From Podocnemis expansa (Eukaryota > Chordata > Testudines > Podocnemididae), in contig ML681991.1 in the NCBI GenBank assembly GCA_007922195.1, positions 48,367,742 through 48,431,741 on the forward strand: DNA of 64,000 nucleotides, read 5' to 3'. Position numbers and translations under genes: made by a program. Shown here in pieces: positions 32,709 through 44,489 of this stretch. The notes beneath the pieces are model-generated. The model worked only from the letters and a program-made list of their open reading frames with translations, searched no databases and was not told the origin of the DNA. Each line of letters begins with the position of its first letter. The first letter of the stretch is position 1.

Positions 32709-34989
32709 TTTGAGGGGGAAATGAGATGGAAGTGAGACTACGCTGAACCAGACAAGAATGACCTGTTGGAACAAGTGGTAAGTGGTTTTCCTGTGGTACT
32801 TCTAATTAGAGAAAATGCAACATCCCCACCACTGGTTATCAAGAAAAGAAAAGTATCCAATAGAAGCCATGACCTAAGTAGTTGGCCATTATCTGCTAAT
32901 TACCTACTACATGTGAGGCCAAGATCAATGACCTGTGGTGAATGAAGAAAAAACTAAACCATTCTTTGTTCTGCAACTGATACAATCATCAGTTTATAAC
33001 TAAGAGCTGTAGGTTTTGAAGGATTGACACTTAGTGGAGCCTGGGGCTGGAGCTGTACATATCCATCCTTTTATTGCTTTTAATGTCTTCACTGTACTTC
33101 TTTGACCTGAGAATCAATGACTAAAACACCGACTCAGCCTGGAAACAAAAGCACAGAGGTGGCCTGGAAAGCAAAGTGAAGATGCAGCATTTAAACAGAG
33201 TGACTTGCTAGAATACTAGAATGTAGGCTGGAAGCTCTGCAACTTAGTGAAGTCCCACCCAGGAGGGACAGATATAAATGTCTATATCCAAGAGAGCTGA
33301 CAGGAGGCTAGGTTAATAGCCAGACTTTGGGGAAACACAGGGACCTGACTGAGATAGAGAAAGAGAGAGGAAATGATTCATCTACAGGGAACCACATGAT
33401 TGAAGTTTTGCTCCACAGTTTTAAGCTCAGGACTTTCAGACTGTACATCCAGTTGACTAATAAACCTCAATATGTTTTGAAAAGGTGCCAGGCATCACTG
33501 CAAACCCTGTCACAGGCTCTGTGACCCCCTGAAATGGGCAAAAGACCTTGGAACAGGTGTCTGTCTCAGTAAAATATGCTGTGCAGTGCTCATAATATGA
33601 AGTTATGAGGGCAGGAGCCAGAGTCGATATGTTCTTTGCATGCAGGATGAGATTCTCAGAAGGAAGAAAAATTCCTGCCCCAACCCCATGGATACCACTG
33701 AAGGTCTGCTCTGTTTGTGAGTCCTTGGAATTTTAATAGTGAAAGAAGAGAGAGATGGGGAAAAACAAAATGAGAACAAGAGAAATTGACAGACAAGTTG
33801 TAGAAATTATTTCCTCCTGGAACTAAAACCAGAACTCAAGATTTTGCAGGGAATGTGTGGGTTGGAGTTTTTGCCTTGCTCTCCTGTCAACTGTAGGCAA
33901 GAGAAGTATGGTGCTATGGGGGAAGAGACATTTGAAGGAATACAGTCAGCTACACATGCAGGAAGCAACACCAGGAACAGAGAAGTCTCTGACTGATACA
34001 AGCAAAAGAACTAGCTGCTCAAAATACTAACACACCAGGGAAAGATACAGACACACAGAAGGTAGAAGAGGAACCTGGCAAGATGCACTCCAATATGATG
34101 CACACACACACAAGACACAAACAGGAAACAAGGTGAGGCATTGCAATTTTCACATAAGTGATGGATTTACATGCACGACCACAAGATGAAACAGGAAGCA
34201 CAAAGGACTCACACAAACACTCACAACACAAACATGAGACATGGAAGGACATGAGTCATGAAAGAAAGAGTATGTGTGTTTTCTTTTAGAGGCAGTGAAT
34301 ACCAGCAGATAATAACTTCTACTTTTATCATTTATAAATCGCTAGTCCTATTGATCTCAGGAAGAAATAACTTACACCACTTATCTGTCAATTCCATCAG
34401 CAGCAGGGAATTCACTAAACAGGTTTAATGTCTATTTCATGGAACAGGAGGGGTTTTATTGGTATAATAGATAATAAGTAAAAAAATTCACTCCATCCAT
34501 CCTCACAATGCTCCTCCCACCCCTGACACACCCACATCTCTTATCTTCTTCCCTTTGTCCCCATCCCACTATGGGAGTTTCTGAAAATTTTCTACAGGAC
34601 TGTGGGAGGTTTTATTGCCATGAGTGTTCACATCAGGTGTAATTAATGGGGCCCTCGGGCTCAGGGTGAGTCCAGCAGATATAATTACCACATGGATCAG
34701 GAGTCTAGGACCCTTAGTTCCTTGTGTTTTTCAAATTTCTGATCTAGTCAATGTCCCTGACTCACTTAGGAGGCTATGTTTGTCACTGATCTTCTGATAG
34801 TTCTGCTGTTTGGAGGAAATAATAGAAAAGGAAAATACTTCATTCTGTATTCCAACCCATAGGGAATTGCTTATGAATCTGAAGGGAATTTGGGAGAGAT
34901 TGATCAGGAAGCAATAGATGTTATGATTCTAAAGAAAGAATCTTCTTACCTTTGTTGCCAAGAAGGCTAATGGTGTATTGGGCTTCATA

Positions 34990-35580
34990 AATAGGAGCAC
35001 TGCTAGAAGATGAAGCAAAGTGATTATTGCCCCCTCTTTGGCCCTGGTGGTACTACATCTGAAGTATGTTGTCCAGTGTGGGCCACAACTGCAGGAAGGA
35101 TATGTACAAATTGGAGAAAGCCCAGCAGAGAGTAATGAAAATTACTAGGGAGCTAGAGTACATGATTTATGAGGAGACGCTCAAAGAATTACGCATTTTT
35201 AGTCTGAAAAGATAAGTGGGGTGTGGGAATTTGATAGTGGCCTTCAACTACCTGAAAAAGGGGTTTCAGGGAGGATGGAGCTAGGCTGTTCTCACTGGTG
35301 ACAGATGACAGAACAAGGTGCAATGGTATCAAGTTGCAATTGGAGAGGTCTAGATTGGTTATTAGGAAAAATCTTTTTCCCTAGGAGGGCGGTAACACAT
35401 TGGAATGGATTACCTAGGAAGGTGGTGGAATCACCATCTGTACAGGTTTTTAAGTCCTGTCCTGATAAATTCCTGACAAGGGTGATTTAGAAAGAATTGG
35501 TCCTGCTTTGAACAATGAGTTGGTCAAGATGACCTCCTCAGGTCCCTTCCTACCCTAATATTCTAGGATTCTGTGAAAGG
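34990..35580 (+). mobile_element. CR1 LINE, ORF2 end and 3'UTR
   Basis: Same insertion as 7330-7875 in copy A. Shows AGTATGTTGTCCAGTGTGGGCC, CCCAGCAGAGAGTAATG, GGAATGGATTACCTAGGAAGG (read as parts) and the 3' terminus ATTCTAGGATTCTGTG. Broken frames; inactive. Confidence 0.85.
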
Positions 35581-35589
35581 GCTGAATAA

Positions 35590-37340
35590 GAGCAGCAGAA
35601 TAAGGACCATGGACATATTAAAAGCAAACTTTCACAGTCTCAGCAAACTGGAAGGTCTGGTTCCATAGGAAGAAGAATCTAAGAGATAAAGGAATTCAGG
35701 AGAGTGGGCAGTTTCTCAAGGGGACAATATGAAAGGCACATCAGCCAACTATCCCAATGAGAGGCAAAATTTAGAACAGTAGATTTACAAAGAGCTCCTT
35801 AATGATCTGAAAATCAAAATGTAATCCTACAAAACAGAAAGAAGATTGAAGAATAGCTAAGTAGGAAAATAAAATAATAGAATATGCATGTAAGGGAAAA
35901 TCTAAAGCACCCAATGACTCACACCTAACTAGAGACAGAAGGTAGTAAAAAAAGTTTCTTTAAATACATTAGGTGAAAGAGAAAGAAGTAGAAAATTGTA
36001 GATCTTCTAAATAGCAATGAAAGAGAGTTAATAAATATTCATATCAAGAAGGGTGAGGTGTTTAATGCATATTTTGCTTCAGTCTTTACAAAAAAGGTGA
36101 TGATGATCACTTGCTCAACCTAATCAACAACAAAGAGAAAGGAACACAAGCCAAAATAGGCAAAGAACGAGTTAAAGCATAGCTGAATAACTTAAATATA
36201 TTCAAGATGGCAGGGACTGATAAAATTATTTCTAATCTCCCTAAGAAATTAGTTGAAACCAGGGCCGTCCCTAGGGGGGTGCAGGGTCCTGGGTGAATCA
36301 CCCTCTGCAGGGCTCTCACTCACACCCCCAGCACTGGTGGGTGGGACAGCTGGCCCAGGGGAGGGGCAGACCCTGCTCAGAAAGTCCCCTGCTGGAGACC
36401 AGGCGAGCCAGCCAAAAGGGTAGCTTGATTCAGTGCTGCTGCTCAGCCCGCTCCCTATGCACCCTGCTTTTGGCTCTGTGCCGGAGCAGCAGGAAGGGGG
36501 CGGGAGGCAGCACGGTCGGGAAGGGTAGCAATACAGGCCCTGCACTACTTCCTGCCACCTCCCTGCTGCTCCAGCAGAGAGTGAAAAGCAGTGCACATGG
36601 GGAGGAGGCCGACCTGCAATGCTGAGTTGGGCCACCCTTTTTGACTGGCTCACCCAGTCGCCGGCATGGGGGGCAGCAATGCAGGCCCACGGAGCCCCCC
36701 AAAGTGCAGGGCCCTGGAAGGCTGCCCATCTCACTCTACCCTAGGGATGGCTCTGGTTGAAACAGACTTTAAATCTTTCACAAATATAATCAAGAACTCA
36801 CGGATGATGTCTGAATCCCTGTAGGAAAAGGCAAAGACAGTAATAGTCTCTATAAAAAGGGAAGGAAGTGGACCTAGGAAATTACAGACAAGGCAGTCTA
36901 ATTCCAGGAAACATACTGGAGCAAATTGTTATGCAATCATTTCATAATCACCTGTGGGATAAATGAGTTACCAGGAATCTCCAGTATGGATTTGTCAGGA
37001 AGAAATTGTGGCAGATCAGTCAAGTTTCTTTCTGTGACAGTGACACTGCTCTCTTTGGTAGGGATGAAGTGATAGATGTGATGTATCTTGATTTTAGTAA
37101 AGTTTTTGAGAGTCCCACATTTTAGGTGCAAACTGGGAAAAGTAAACTGAAAGAAGTTGCTTTAACTGGTTGGACACCAGTGTCCAAATAAGAGTTAGTG
37201 GTTTGGTGTCAGACTGGGAGGGTGTATCTATTAGGGTTCACAGAGTTCAGTCCAGGGTCTTATACTGTTCAATATATTCCTTAATTACTTGATTGATGCA
37301 GTGAAGAGTGGAACCAAGCTGGGTCTGCCCCTAAGGGGAC
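35590..37340 (+). mobile_element. CR1 LINE, internal ORF2, split by hAT
   Basis: Collinear with 7920-9120 in copy A but continuing further into the RT: at 37060-37125 the remnant reads VMYLDFSKVFESP, the CR1 DFSKAFD motif, and at 37260-37320 ILFNIFLNYLIDAVKSGTK. The hAT-like element 36260-36755 interrupts it. Many stops. Confidence 0.8.
36260..36755. mobile_element. hAT-like MITE, GC-rich, perfect 8-bp duplication
   Basis: Left end CAGGGCCGTCCCTAGGG and right end CCCTAGGGATGGCTCTG are inverted over 17 bp with 2 mismatches. The flanks are GTTGAAAC at 36252-36259 and again at 36756-36763, an exact 8-bp duplication as made by hAT transposases. The element sits in a CR1 that is uninterrupted in copy A (about 8957). 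No transposase is encoded. Confidence 0.92.
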
Positions 37341-37574
37341 GCAAAGTCAGGGCAGCCTGTTTCAGTCTGTGAGAGCATGCTTAGTACAAGCCAATCAGCG
37401 AATCTGGGGGTGCAAGTTACCCTACACTTCCCCTCCACATGTCACCTCCAATAGAAAGTATGTGTATTGTTGGGGTGCTGTTGAATCACTATGTACTATT
37501 GCAGTGAAGAAACTGAATGAGTCTGAGTGCACAAGGATTCTGGGAACAGGGCCTCTTAGCACTAGACGAGTTCC

Positions 37575-37877
37575 AAAGGGGTTGGCATGTTAATCTAGTT
37601 CAGCAAAACAAACAAAGAGTTCTGTGGCACTTTTAAAGACAGACAGATTTATTTATCACATGAGCTTTCATGGGAGAAAATCCCACTTGGTCAGATGATT
37701 GAAGATGGGGAACTTACAGGGTGGGAAGAAAATAAATGCAGGGAAGAGTAAGTCATTGGATCAGATAAGACTGTTACGGCAAATCAAAACAGTTGTTCAA
37801 ATTCAAACAGCAGAGAACAGCATATAGAGGGAGGTGTGGTCAAATGACCTGTTGTAATAAGAAACAAATCTGAGATG
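37575..37877 (-). mobile_element. Penelope-like element 3' tail fragment
   Basis: Left edge has GGCATGTTAATCTAGTTCAG and GAGTTCTGTGGCAC, then AGATTTATTTATCACATGAG and the PLE 3'UTR through GACCTGTTGTAATAAG. Same subfamily as 15700-15955. Confidence 0.8.
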
Positions 37878-37899
37878 ATTTTTATGATTGATGGTACTC

Positions 37900-38730
37900 T
37901 TTCAAGTACCTGAATTCCTCCCCCTATCATTTACCCAGCCCCACTACCCCTTAATTTCCTCTTTTCAAATGAAACATAGCCAGTTCCTTCAGTCTTTGAT
38001 CATACAGCTTGCATTCCATCACTTTGATTATCACTGTTGTTCACCTCTGGATCCTTTCCAGTTTCTCTACATACTTCCTATACATTGGTGAACAAAATGG
38101 AACACAGTATGGTCTAACCAGCACCAAGTGGAGCTGTATCAACACCTCCACTGTTTTGAATGCTATGACTTTGTTAATACAACCCAAAATAGCTTTTTAT
38201 TTTTATTAGTATTAGTATTAGTATTAGTACAGTGTCACATTGCAAGGTTGTGACCAACCCCAATTCCCAGATCCATCTCAGTGGTGCTGCTTCCATGCCA
38301 ATTTTCCCACATGCTGTATTTGCGTCTTTGTTTTTTCTTCCCTTAGGATAGTACCTTCAATTTGTTTTTGTCGAATTTCATTTGGTTGTCTATAGCCCAG
38401 ATCTCCAACCTATGAAGATGCATTTGAAATTTAGTTCTACCCTCCAACAAATGTGTAACTCTACAAGCATGGGAGCCAAAGCTAAATAAATTGAACTCCT
38501 TTAGCTAATCACTTTAAGGCATTTATAGTAATCTTTTAATCATTCTCCCAGATGTTCTCTGAACGCTTTCCAAATCACCAGCCTTCGTCAATTGTAACCA
38601 CCAGATCTGAATACAATATTCCAGCAGCAGTTGCACCAGTGCCAAATACTGAGGGAAAATAACCTCTCTACTCTTACTCAAGAGTCTCATGTTTATTCAT
38701 CCAATGATCACATCATCCTTTTCCCGGCAC
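37900..38730 (-). mobile_element. Two CR1 LINE fragments
   Basis: On the minus strand 37960-38490 matches the turtle CR1 region before the 3'UTR (plus-strand words CAGTTCCTTCAGTCTTTG, CTCTGGATCCTTTCCAGTTT, GGAACACAGTATGGTCTAACC). At 38520-38720 there is a second, older piece (AATTGTAACCACCAGATCTGA, ATTTATTCATCCAATGATCACATC read as parts), paralogous to 48560-48840. An (ATTAGT)n run at 38205-38229 lies inside. Confidence 0.65.
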
Positions 38731-38914
38731 TGGGAACTCATGTTTAGCTGATTATGCACCACTCCTTAGCATATACATTGTACCAGGGCAGAGTAATTGG
38801 AATGTTAATGACTTCTGACGGTCCCATTTCCACAATGGGTTTGGGTGATACAGGCCTGGTCCCTGGCTAGCAAAGGACCCAGTGAGGATTAGAGATATAC
38901 ACAGAGTTCATATT

Positions 38915-39850
38915 TTCCAGAGGGGTAGCCGTGTTAGTCTGTGTCTAGCAAAAGTAGCGAGAGTCCGGTGGCATCTTATAGACTAACAGATTTCTTCGAG
39001 CATAAGCTTTCGTGGGCTACAACCCACTTCGTCAGAGGCATGAAGTGGAAACTACAGTGGAGTTGTATATATACACATGCCAGAAGGATCTTGCTATTTT
39101 TGATATCCATTTTGTGTCCATTTATCCTTTTACGCAAGGACAGTCTGGTTTGTCCAATATGCATGGCAGGGGGGCACTGCGGCCACATGATAGCATACAC
39201 CACATTAGTGGATGTGGAGGTGAACAAGCCCCTGATGATATGGCTAATGTGGTTGGGGACCGTGATGGTATCCCTGAAGTCAATGTGTGAGCAGAGTTGG
39301 CAATGGGGTTTGTTACAAGGATAGATTCCTTCGACGGTGTTTCTATTGTAAGGTGTTTGGTTGCTGGTATTTGCTTCAGGTTGGGAGGCTGTCTGTATGC
39401 AAGGATAGGCCTGCCTCCCAAGGCTTGAGGGAGTGTGGGATCATCTTCGAGGATAGGTTGTAGATCTCTGATGATGTGTTGGAGAGATTTAAGTTGGGGA
39501 CTGTAGGTAATGACCAGAGGTATTCTGTTGTTTTCTCTCTCAGGTCAGTCCTCTAGTAGGCAGCTCCTGGGTACCCATCTAACTCTGTCAGTTTGTTTTT
39601 TCACTTTCCCAGCTGGGTACTGTAATTTCAGGAGTGCCTGGCAGAGATCTGGTAGGTGCTTGCCTCTGTCTGAGGGATCGGAGAAGATGTGGTTGTACCT
39701 TAAAGCTTGGCTGTAGACGATAGATCATGTAATGTGCCCTGGATGGAAGCTGGAGGCATGTAGGTATGCATTGCAGTCAGTTGCTTTGCAGTATAGGATA
39801 ATGTTAATGTGTCCGTCTCTACATGCCTCCAGCTTCCACCCAGGATGCAT
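38915..39850 (-). mobile_element. Penelope-like element, left half of inverted dimer
   Basis: The tail at the left edge (GGGTAGCCGTGTTAGTCTG, GACTAACAGATTTCTTCGAG, GCTTTCGTGGGCTACAACCC) is followed on the minus strand by the GIY-YIG domain at 39227-38976 (VVYAIMWPQCPPAMHIGQT, RKRINGHKMDIKN) and upstream connector sequence to about 39720. The frame is broken in the connector. Confidence 0.8.
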
Positions 39851-40550
39851 TACACGATCCATTGTCTACAGCCAAGCTTTAAGGTACAACCAGATCTGCT
39901 CCGACAGGAGTGTCGCTGGGGGGACGAGGGACCCAGGGCATGGGCCCAGGCCCTGCCCCCAGCCTGCAGGCCACACTCCCGGCCGGGAACAGGGCCGCAT
40001 GCTGCCATGCCGCTGCAGGTGGCAGGCCCCGCATCCACGGCTGGGGATGGGGCCACTACGGCCACCGGCAGCCGGGCCGGGGACTGGGCCACCGCGGCCG
40101 CCAGTGGCTGGGCCCAGGATCTCCATCTCAGTTGGTCCCCGGCCCAGCCGCCAGCAGCCCCGTCCCCAGCCGTGGATGCACGGTCCCCAACCACATCAGC
40201 CATACCATCAGGGCTCATTCACCTCCACATCCACTAATGTGATGTATGCTATCATGTGTCAGCAGTGCCCCTCTGCCATGCATGTTGGACAAACCAGACT
40301 GCCCTTGCATAAAAGGATAAATGGACACAAAACGGATATCAAAAATGGCAACATCCATAAACCAATAGAAAAACACTTCAAGCTCCATGGACACTCAGTG
40401 GCAGACTTGAAAGTTGCCAAACTTCAAAAAAGAAACTTCAAAAACAGACTTCAGCATGAAACTGCAGAGTTGGAGCTTATCTGCAAGTTTGACACGAACA
40501 GGCTAGGTCTGAATAGAGACTTAGAATGGTTAGCACACTACAAAAAGTGA
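39732..40550 (+). pseudogene. Open chimeric PLE frame with GC-rich insert
   Basis: A 272-codon open frame. Residues 1-60 include PLE connector sequence (SFHPGCITRSIVYSQALRYN, then QICSDRS). Residues about 60-150 are Pro/Arg/Gly-rich and come from a GC-rich insert (39905-40177). Residues about 160-272 are a near-complete GIY-YIG domain (VMYAIMCQQCPSAMHVGQT, HKRINGHKTDIKN, HFKLHGHSVADL, LGLNRDLEWL). The YIG tyrosine is His but the conserved Arg is kept. The RT is missing, so the element cannot be autonomous. Survival of the frame across a foreign insert is notable but may be chance. Not recognised as a host gene. Confidence 0.6.
39905..40177. mobile_element. GC-rich insert in PLE, related to hAT at 62492
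   Basis: Starts CAGGAGTGTCGCTG, the same 14-bp start as the hAT-like element at 62492-62758, and shares GGGCCCAGGCCCTGCCCCC-like wording. The right terminus (AGCGATGCCCCTG there) is not present, and about 0.4 kb of PLE connector is missing, so insertion was accompanied or followed by deletion. Confidence 0.5.
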
Positions 40551-40619
40551 TTCATCTGTTCACACGTTCTCTCCCTTTGATCTACAGCTGTGAATGGGCC
40601 CCATCTGCTCTCCAAACTG

Positions 40620-40785
40620 ATTTTGCTAACACTTGCCCTGTCCCTCATTTTGAAATAAGAAAACGTCGTGTGGACCTAATCTTTTTTATTTCAAAATAAC
40701 CAGTGTTATTTAAAAAAAAAAAAAAGAGACATGTGGACATACCCTTAGTCTATAAGGTGCCACCAGACTCTCGCTGCTTTTACAG
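40620..40785. mobile_element. TIR element right end and inverted PLE tail
   Basis: 40640-40744 is the right half of a TTTCGAAA-type TIR element ending TGTGGACATACCC with TTA after it. At 40745-40785 follows TATAAGGTGCCACCAGACTC, the complement of the PLE tail at 38950-38985. The 38915-40785 region is therefore bounded by inverted copies of the same tail. Confidence 0.65.
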
Positions 40786-41699
40786 AGTTCATAGAATGAG
40801 TCCAAATTCATACAGTTCATATGGACAGATTCGAACAACTCTCAGCTGAGAACAAATGGAGTACCTTCGGGAGAAGTTTTGGTCAGTTAGAAACAGTCAT
40901 GTGTGTTCAAAGGAAACTACACAACCAAACATGCTGAGATCTTAGATGTCATTAGTCCACTAATGGATTCAGAGGCCACATAAATTAGTGGGATAGTGAG
41001 CGCCTGAACCCTTCGGTGATTTGAAGCTGCAGCACACATATTCCTTGGGCTGCAATGTTGTCAGTACAGCAAGAGAGAAGATTAGCTATTTTACAGTGGA
41101 TCCACACCCAGAACAAATTAAAAACAAATTCAAATTAAGACTAGAACTCACAACATCTGATTGCCAAAACCAGTGTTGTGACCCCTAAGTGTTGGCACTA
41201 TATGCATGTGTTCCCTCTTGAAGAGCCTGGCAAGCACTGATGTACATGTACTGATAAACACTGGCTATCTAAACGCTCCTGCCTGGCTCTTTCCATGAAC
41301 GATCAGAATGATTCTCCAAAGGAAGATGAGCCCTCATTTAATGCCCTTTTGTGTCTGGCCATTGATAGCTTTTGGGTATTTGTGAGGGTCAGAAATTTGT
41401 TCCTGGGATTTTAGTGACAGAAGGAGCGAGAGGTGGTTTGAAAGGCAGTGAGGAAGAAAGAGTAGTGGTGCAAGATCTTTGCTCTTAGGACCAAAGCCAG
41501 CTCTGGAGTCTTCAAGAGAACAGGGTGAGTTGGTATTTTGGCTTCGTTCCTTATTGGATCTTGGCAAGGGAAGGGAGGAGGCACATAGAAAGAGACACCC
41601 TATGGAATGCACTCAGGAATCTCTCCAGCAACGAAGGAATTTTTCCCCATTAGCCACCAACTTCTGCTCCCACTGGGGATGAGAAAGGTCCAAGCCCAG

Positions 41700-43200
41700 G
41701 AGAGTACAAGGGGACACAAGCACTGATACCTGCAGTAGGATCATATCCACCAGTCCACTCTGTGCCCCACAGGAGCTTGCATTGCAGACACTGTCTGCTG
41801 AAAATTTAGTCCTACTGTTCATTTGATGAGGTTGAGCTACATGCTGCTTTCTTGGCTGTCAGGAAGTTAGGTCAATTCTCCAGTCCTCATTCATGAACAG
41901 TGCATCCTCTTACACTGGTTCTTCTAGTAGACTTTGCACAAAAGGCCTTTTGGGCCCCTTGGTGAAGATCTAGTTGGTTGGCTGCCTCCTTGCACACTTC
42001 AGCTTTATACGACCCTCACTTCCAGGGGAGCTAGCACAGGATCCATGCTTCTGCCAATCCCCTTTGGGTCTCCTTCCATCACTGGAACAACTGTCCACAA
42101 ATGGATCCAAAAAATAGCCCATACTGTACAAAGGTGTTCAGCCCACCAACCACACCAAGAGCGGGTGGCCATTTCCTACAATTGCACTAAATACACTAGG
42201 TCACACAACAATCCAGAGCATTGACACCAGCCCTTCTGTGAAAGTACTAATCTTTCAGAGTAATGACATGTCCCCAAACCTTCCCTTAGGAAGGGACCAG
42301 CACAAACTTAGCAGTGATTTTGGAAGGGTCTGAGTTCCCAGTCAAAGTGTCATTTAGTTGGCCCTAAACCAGTGGCTCTAGGACATAGCCTGTCTGTGTG
42401 GGGAGGTTCGTCGACTCACAGCCCTTCTCAAAGGTGATGAGACAGACACTAGATCTCCCCCTTCTGGAATGGAGTCAATAATTTAATGTCTCTGGCCCTT
42501 GTGGGCACAGGCATCTCATGGTGTCTCCCTGCTCAGCTTTCTCATTCTCCAACTGAACCATGTTCCTCCTGTGGATGCTTTCTGTGATTCTCATTCCTCT
42601 TTACTAGTCACTGGGCCTCCATCACTCTTCCAATCCCCCACTCACAACCTGTTTGCACCCAGTTCTAGCCACTGGTGCTCGGACTCCAGAGCTGAGTCAC
42701 TGAGCTGCTGTATCTGCTTACTCAGTTATCCTCAGATACTTGCCCTGATCCGCCTGATCCTGCCTGATCCTCCTGTTCCAGCCAGCGATCAGCTTCACCT
42801 AATTTCACTTTCTGAAACTCAGCTCTCTCCCTCTGCACAGCGTTCAGATGTCCATGTCTGAAAGGTGACTAGACTCCATTTTCTTGCTATTTCCTTTGAC
42901 TATCTTTGGTTTTGCTGCGGCTTTTACCCAGCCACCTGACACCTGTCCCCTGTGTCCTCCACCTGAGACCTTCGCTCTGCTTGGTGCTGAGATGTGGGGA
43001 GGGAATCTTCTTCCTCCTAAGCTGGTGGTTGCTTGGTGGGAATACCTAGACCACTGAGGGTCCTATTATCTTTCCCAATCCTCTTCCATGGCTGAATTAA
43101 GGCAGAAGTTTTAGGGGTGCAAACCCTGACACCAGGCTAAATGGAGAACCTGCTGCCCTGCAAAAATCCAGCCCCCACCCACCCTTGGCCTAGCCACGCT
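41700..43200. other. No gene recognised
   Basis: Short open frames on both strands without recognisable motifs. A pyrimidine-rich plus strand from 42480 to 42850 gives long but low-complexity frames. Confidence 0.5.
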
Positions 43201-43220
43201 CACTGTTCTGCTTCGGCAGG

Positions 43221-43495
43221 TCCAGGACTTGCTGAGACAGACCAGCCAGCCCAAGGATGGGGCAGGAGCCCTGCTGGCCATGGCCTATGACCCAAGGCCC
43301 TGGCCCTGCCAGTGTCAACTGAGCTACACCATCACCAGGCTAGGTGCCACCACAGGTGGGGGGGTGGGCCTCCAAGAGTTGACAACTCTAGACCCGGTAG
43401 CCTTGATCCTCCCCTGCCCTTCACAGACATTGATCACTTTCAGTCAGGGCCATACTCAGGCAGGGACTACAGGGGCTGCAGGCCAGTACCCTGCA
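43221..43495 (+). other. Two exon-like open segments, unknown
   Basis: Segment 1: after CTGCTTCGGCAG an open run to 43355 ends at CACAG|GTGGGG. It reads QDLLRQTSQPKDGAG and PWPCQCQLSYTITRLG. Segment 2: after GCCCTTCACAG (43427) an open run ends at CTGCA|GTAAGG (about 43493), with FQSGPYSGRDYRGCRP. Acceptor-like and donor-like signals on both sides suggest exons of a cysteine-containing protein or its pseudogene. I do not recognise the family. The two segments are in different frames, which an intron phase of 1 or 2 would allow. Chance is possible. Confidence 0.3.
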
Positions 43496-43899
43496 GTAAG
43501 GGGGGGGGTCCTGGCAGTACCTATAGACAGTGAGGGGAACGTCGTGCTGTCCACCTCTGGTCCCACTGGTAACAAGACAGTTTGGAATATCGTTTGCAAG
43601 AGGGAAGGGAAAGATTGGCCCTTCATGACACACAGGAGAGATGGGGTGCTAGCCCCTTCAGACCCCCTTTGCGAAGGGCCAGTCTGCCACCCCTCCCAAT
43701 CAGGCCAGGGTGTGAGACTGCCCCATCCGAGTTTGTTTCTGCCTCTGGCAAAGTCTCCTGCCCAGCTGTGAGCTCCCAATCCCAAACCCAAGGTACAGTG
43801 CTGTAATAGGGTGGGGGTGCTATGCCCCAGAACTAGCCTGTAGAATATGCCCGACGCAGGCAGGGCTTCCTTGGAGAATCACCCCTTCCCCATGGGACA

Positions 43900-44400
43900 T
43901 GAAAAGATGAGACTCCAAAAGCAAGAGTGTGGGGTTTTCCTTTTTGGTCAGTGAATACTAGTAGAAAGATGCCATAATGGTATATCTTATTGACCTGAAT
44001 AGAGAGAAACAAGCTATCCAGTTAGAAGTGTGGGTGCACTGCATACCTGCACCCACGTTGGGGCTTTCTACATGGTAGCTAAACTGCTATCAGTCCAACC
44101 ATTCACACCCAGAAATATTCATCTTTCTTTCCCTCTTGCCACCACCTCATCCCAGTTACACCCATCTCTTGCTGTCTGTTTACTGATGGTGTTCTTCCCC
44201 TTATGGTATTCTCTGAAACCTGGCAGATGTTACTGGGCTGTGGGAGGTTGTTATTGCCACAACTGTTCCTGGCAGGTTGGGCAGATGGAACCACCATATT
44301 GGGGAGGAGGCCATATATAATTGCTGTGCTAGTTGGGATTCTAGGACACTTGTTAAAAGCTTAAGAACCAGCTCATGTCTTACTTTTGCACAGGAAGTCA
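43900..44400. repeat. Segmental duplication fragment C
   Basis: Matches copy B 34250-34680 and copy D 51640-52460. Shared words include GGGTTTTCCTTTTTGGTCAG..GAATAC, ACTGGGCTGTGGGAGGTTG, TTATTGCCACAACTGTTCC and ATTCTAGGACAC. Only this block is present; the neighbouring CR1 is not. Confidence 0.6.
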
Positions 44401-44489
44401 TGTTGGTCCCTGTTTCCTCTCTTCCATTCCAGCAGCTTTGACTTGGTCACCTCATCTCCTTGCTGCAAGGTGGGAAGCTTGAACCCATG

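Larger units (their letters stand above)
29340..41700. repeat. Segmental duplication copy B
   Basis: Paralog of copy A (see 1-9600 for matched intervals) and, in part, of copy D: 38520-38930 with 48560-48990, 40980-41560 with 50270-51560, and 34250-34700 with 51640-52480. It is longer than A because of later insertions: a PLE hairpin (30419-30700), TIR element (32285), hAT (36260), PLE tail (37575) and PLE inverted dimer (38915-40785). No host gene was recognised. Confidence 0.75.

Noticed and set aside
36249..36734. 161-codon minus-strand frame
   Set aside because: Lies wholly inside the hAT-like MITE with an 8-bp target duplication; low-complexity and without a family match.
39722..40550. 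GC-rich insert as a CpG island promoter
   Set aside because: It starts with the same end as a hAT-like element elsewhere in the window and lies inside a PLE. No transcription start signals seen.
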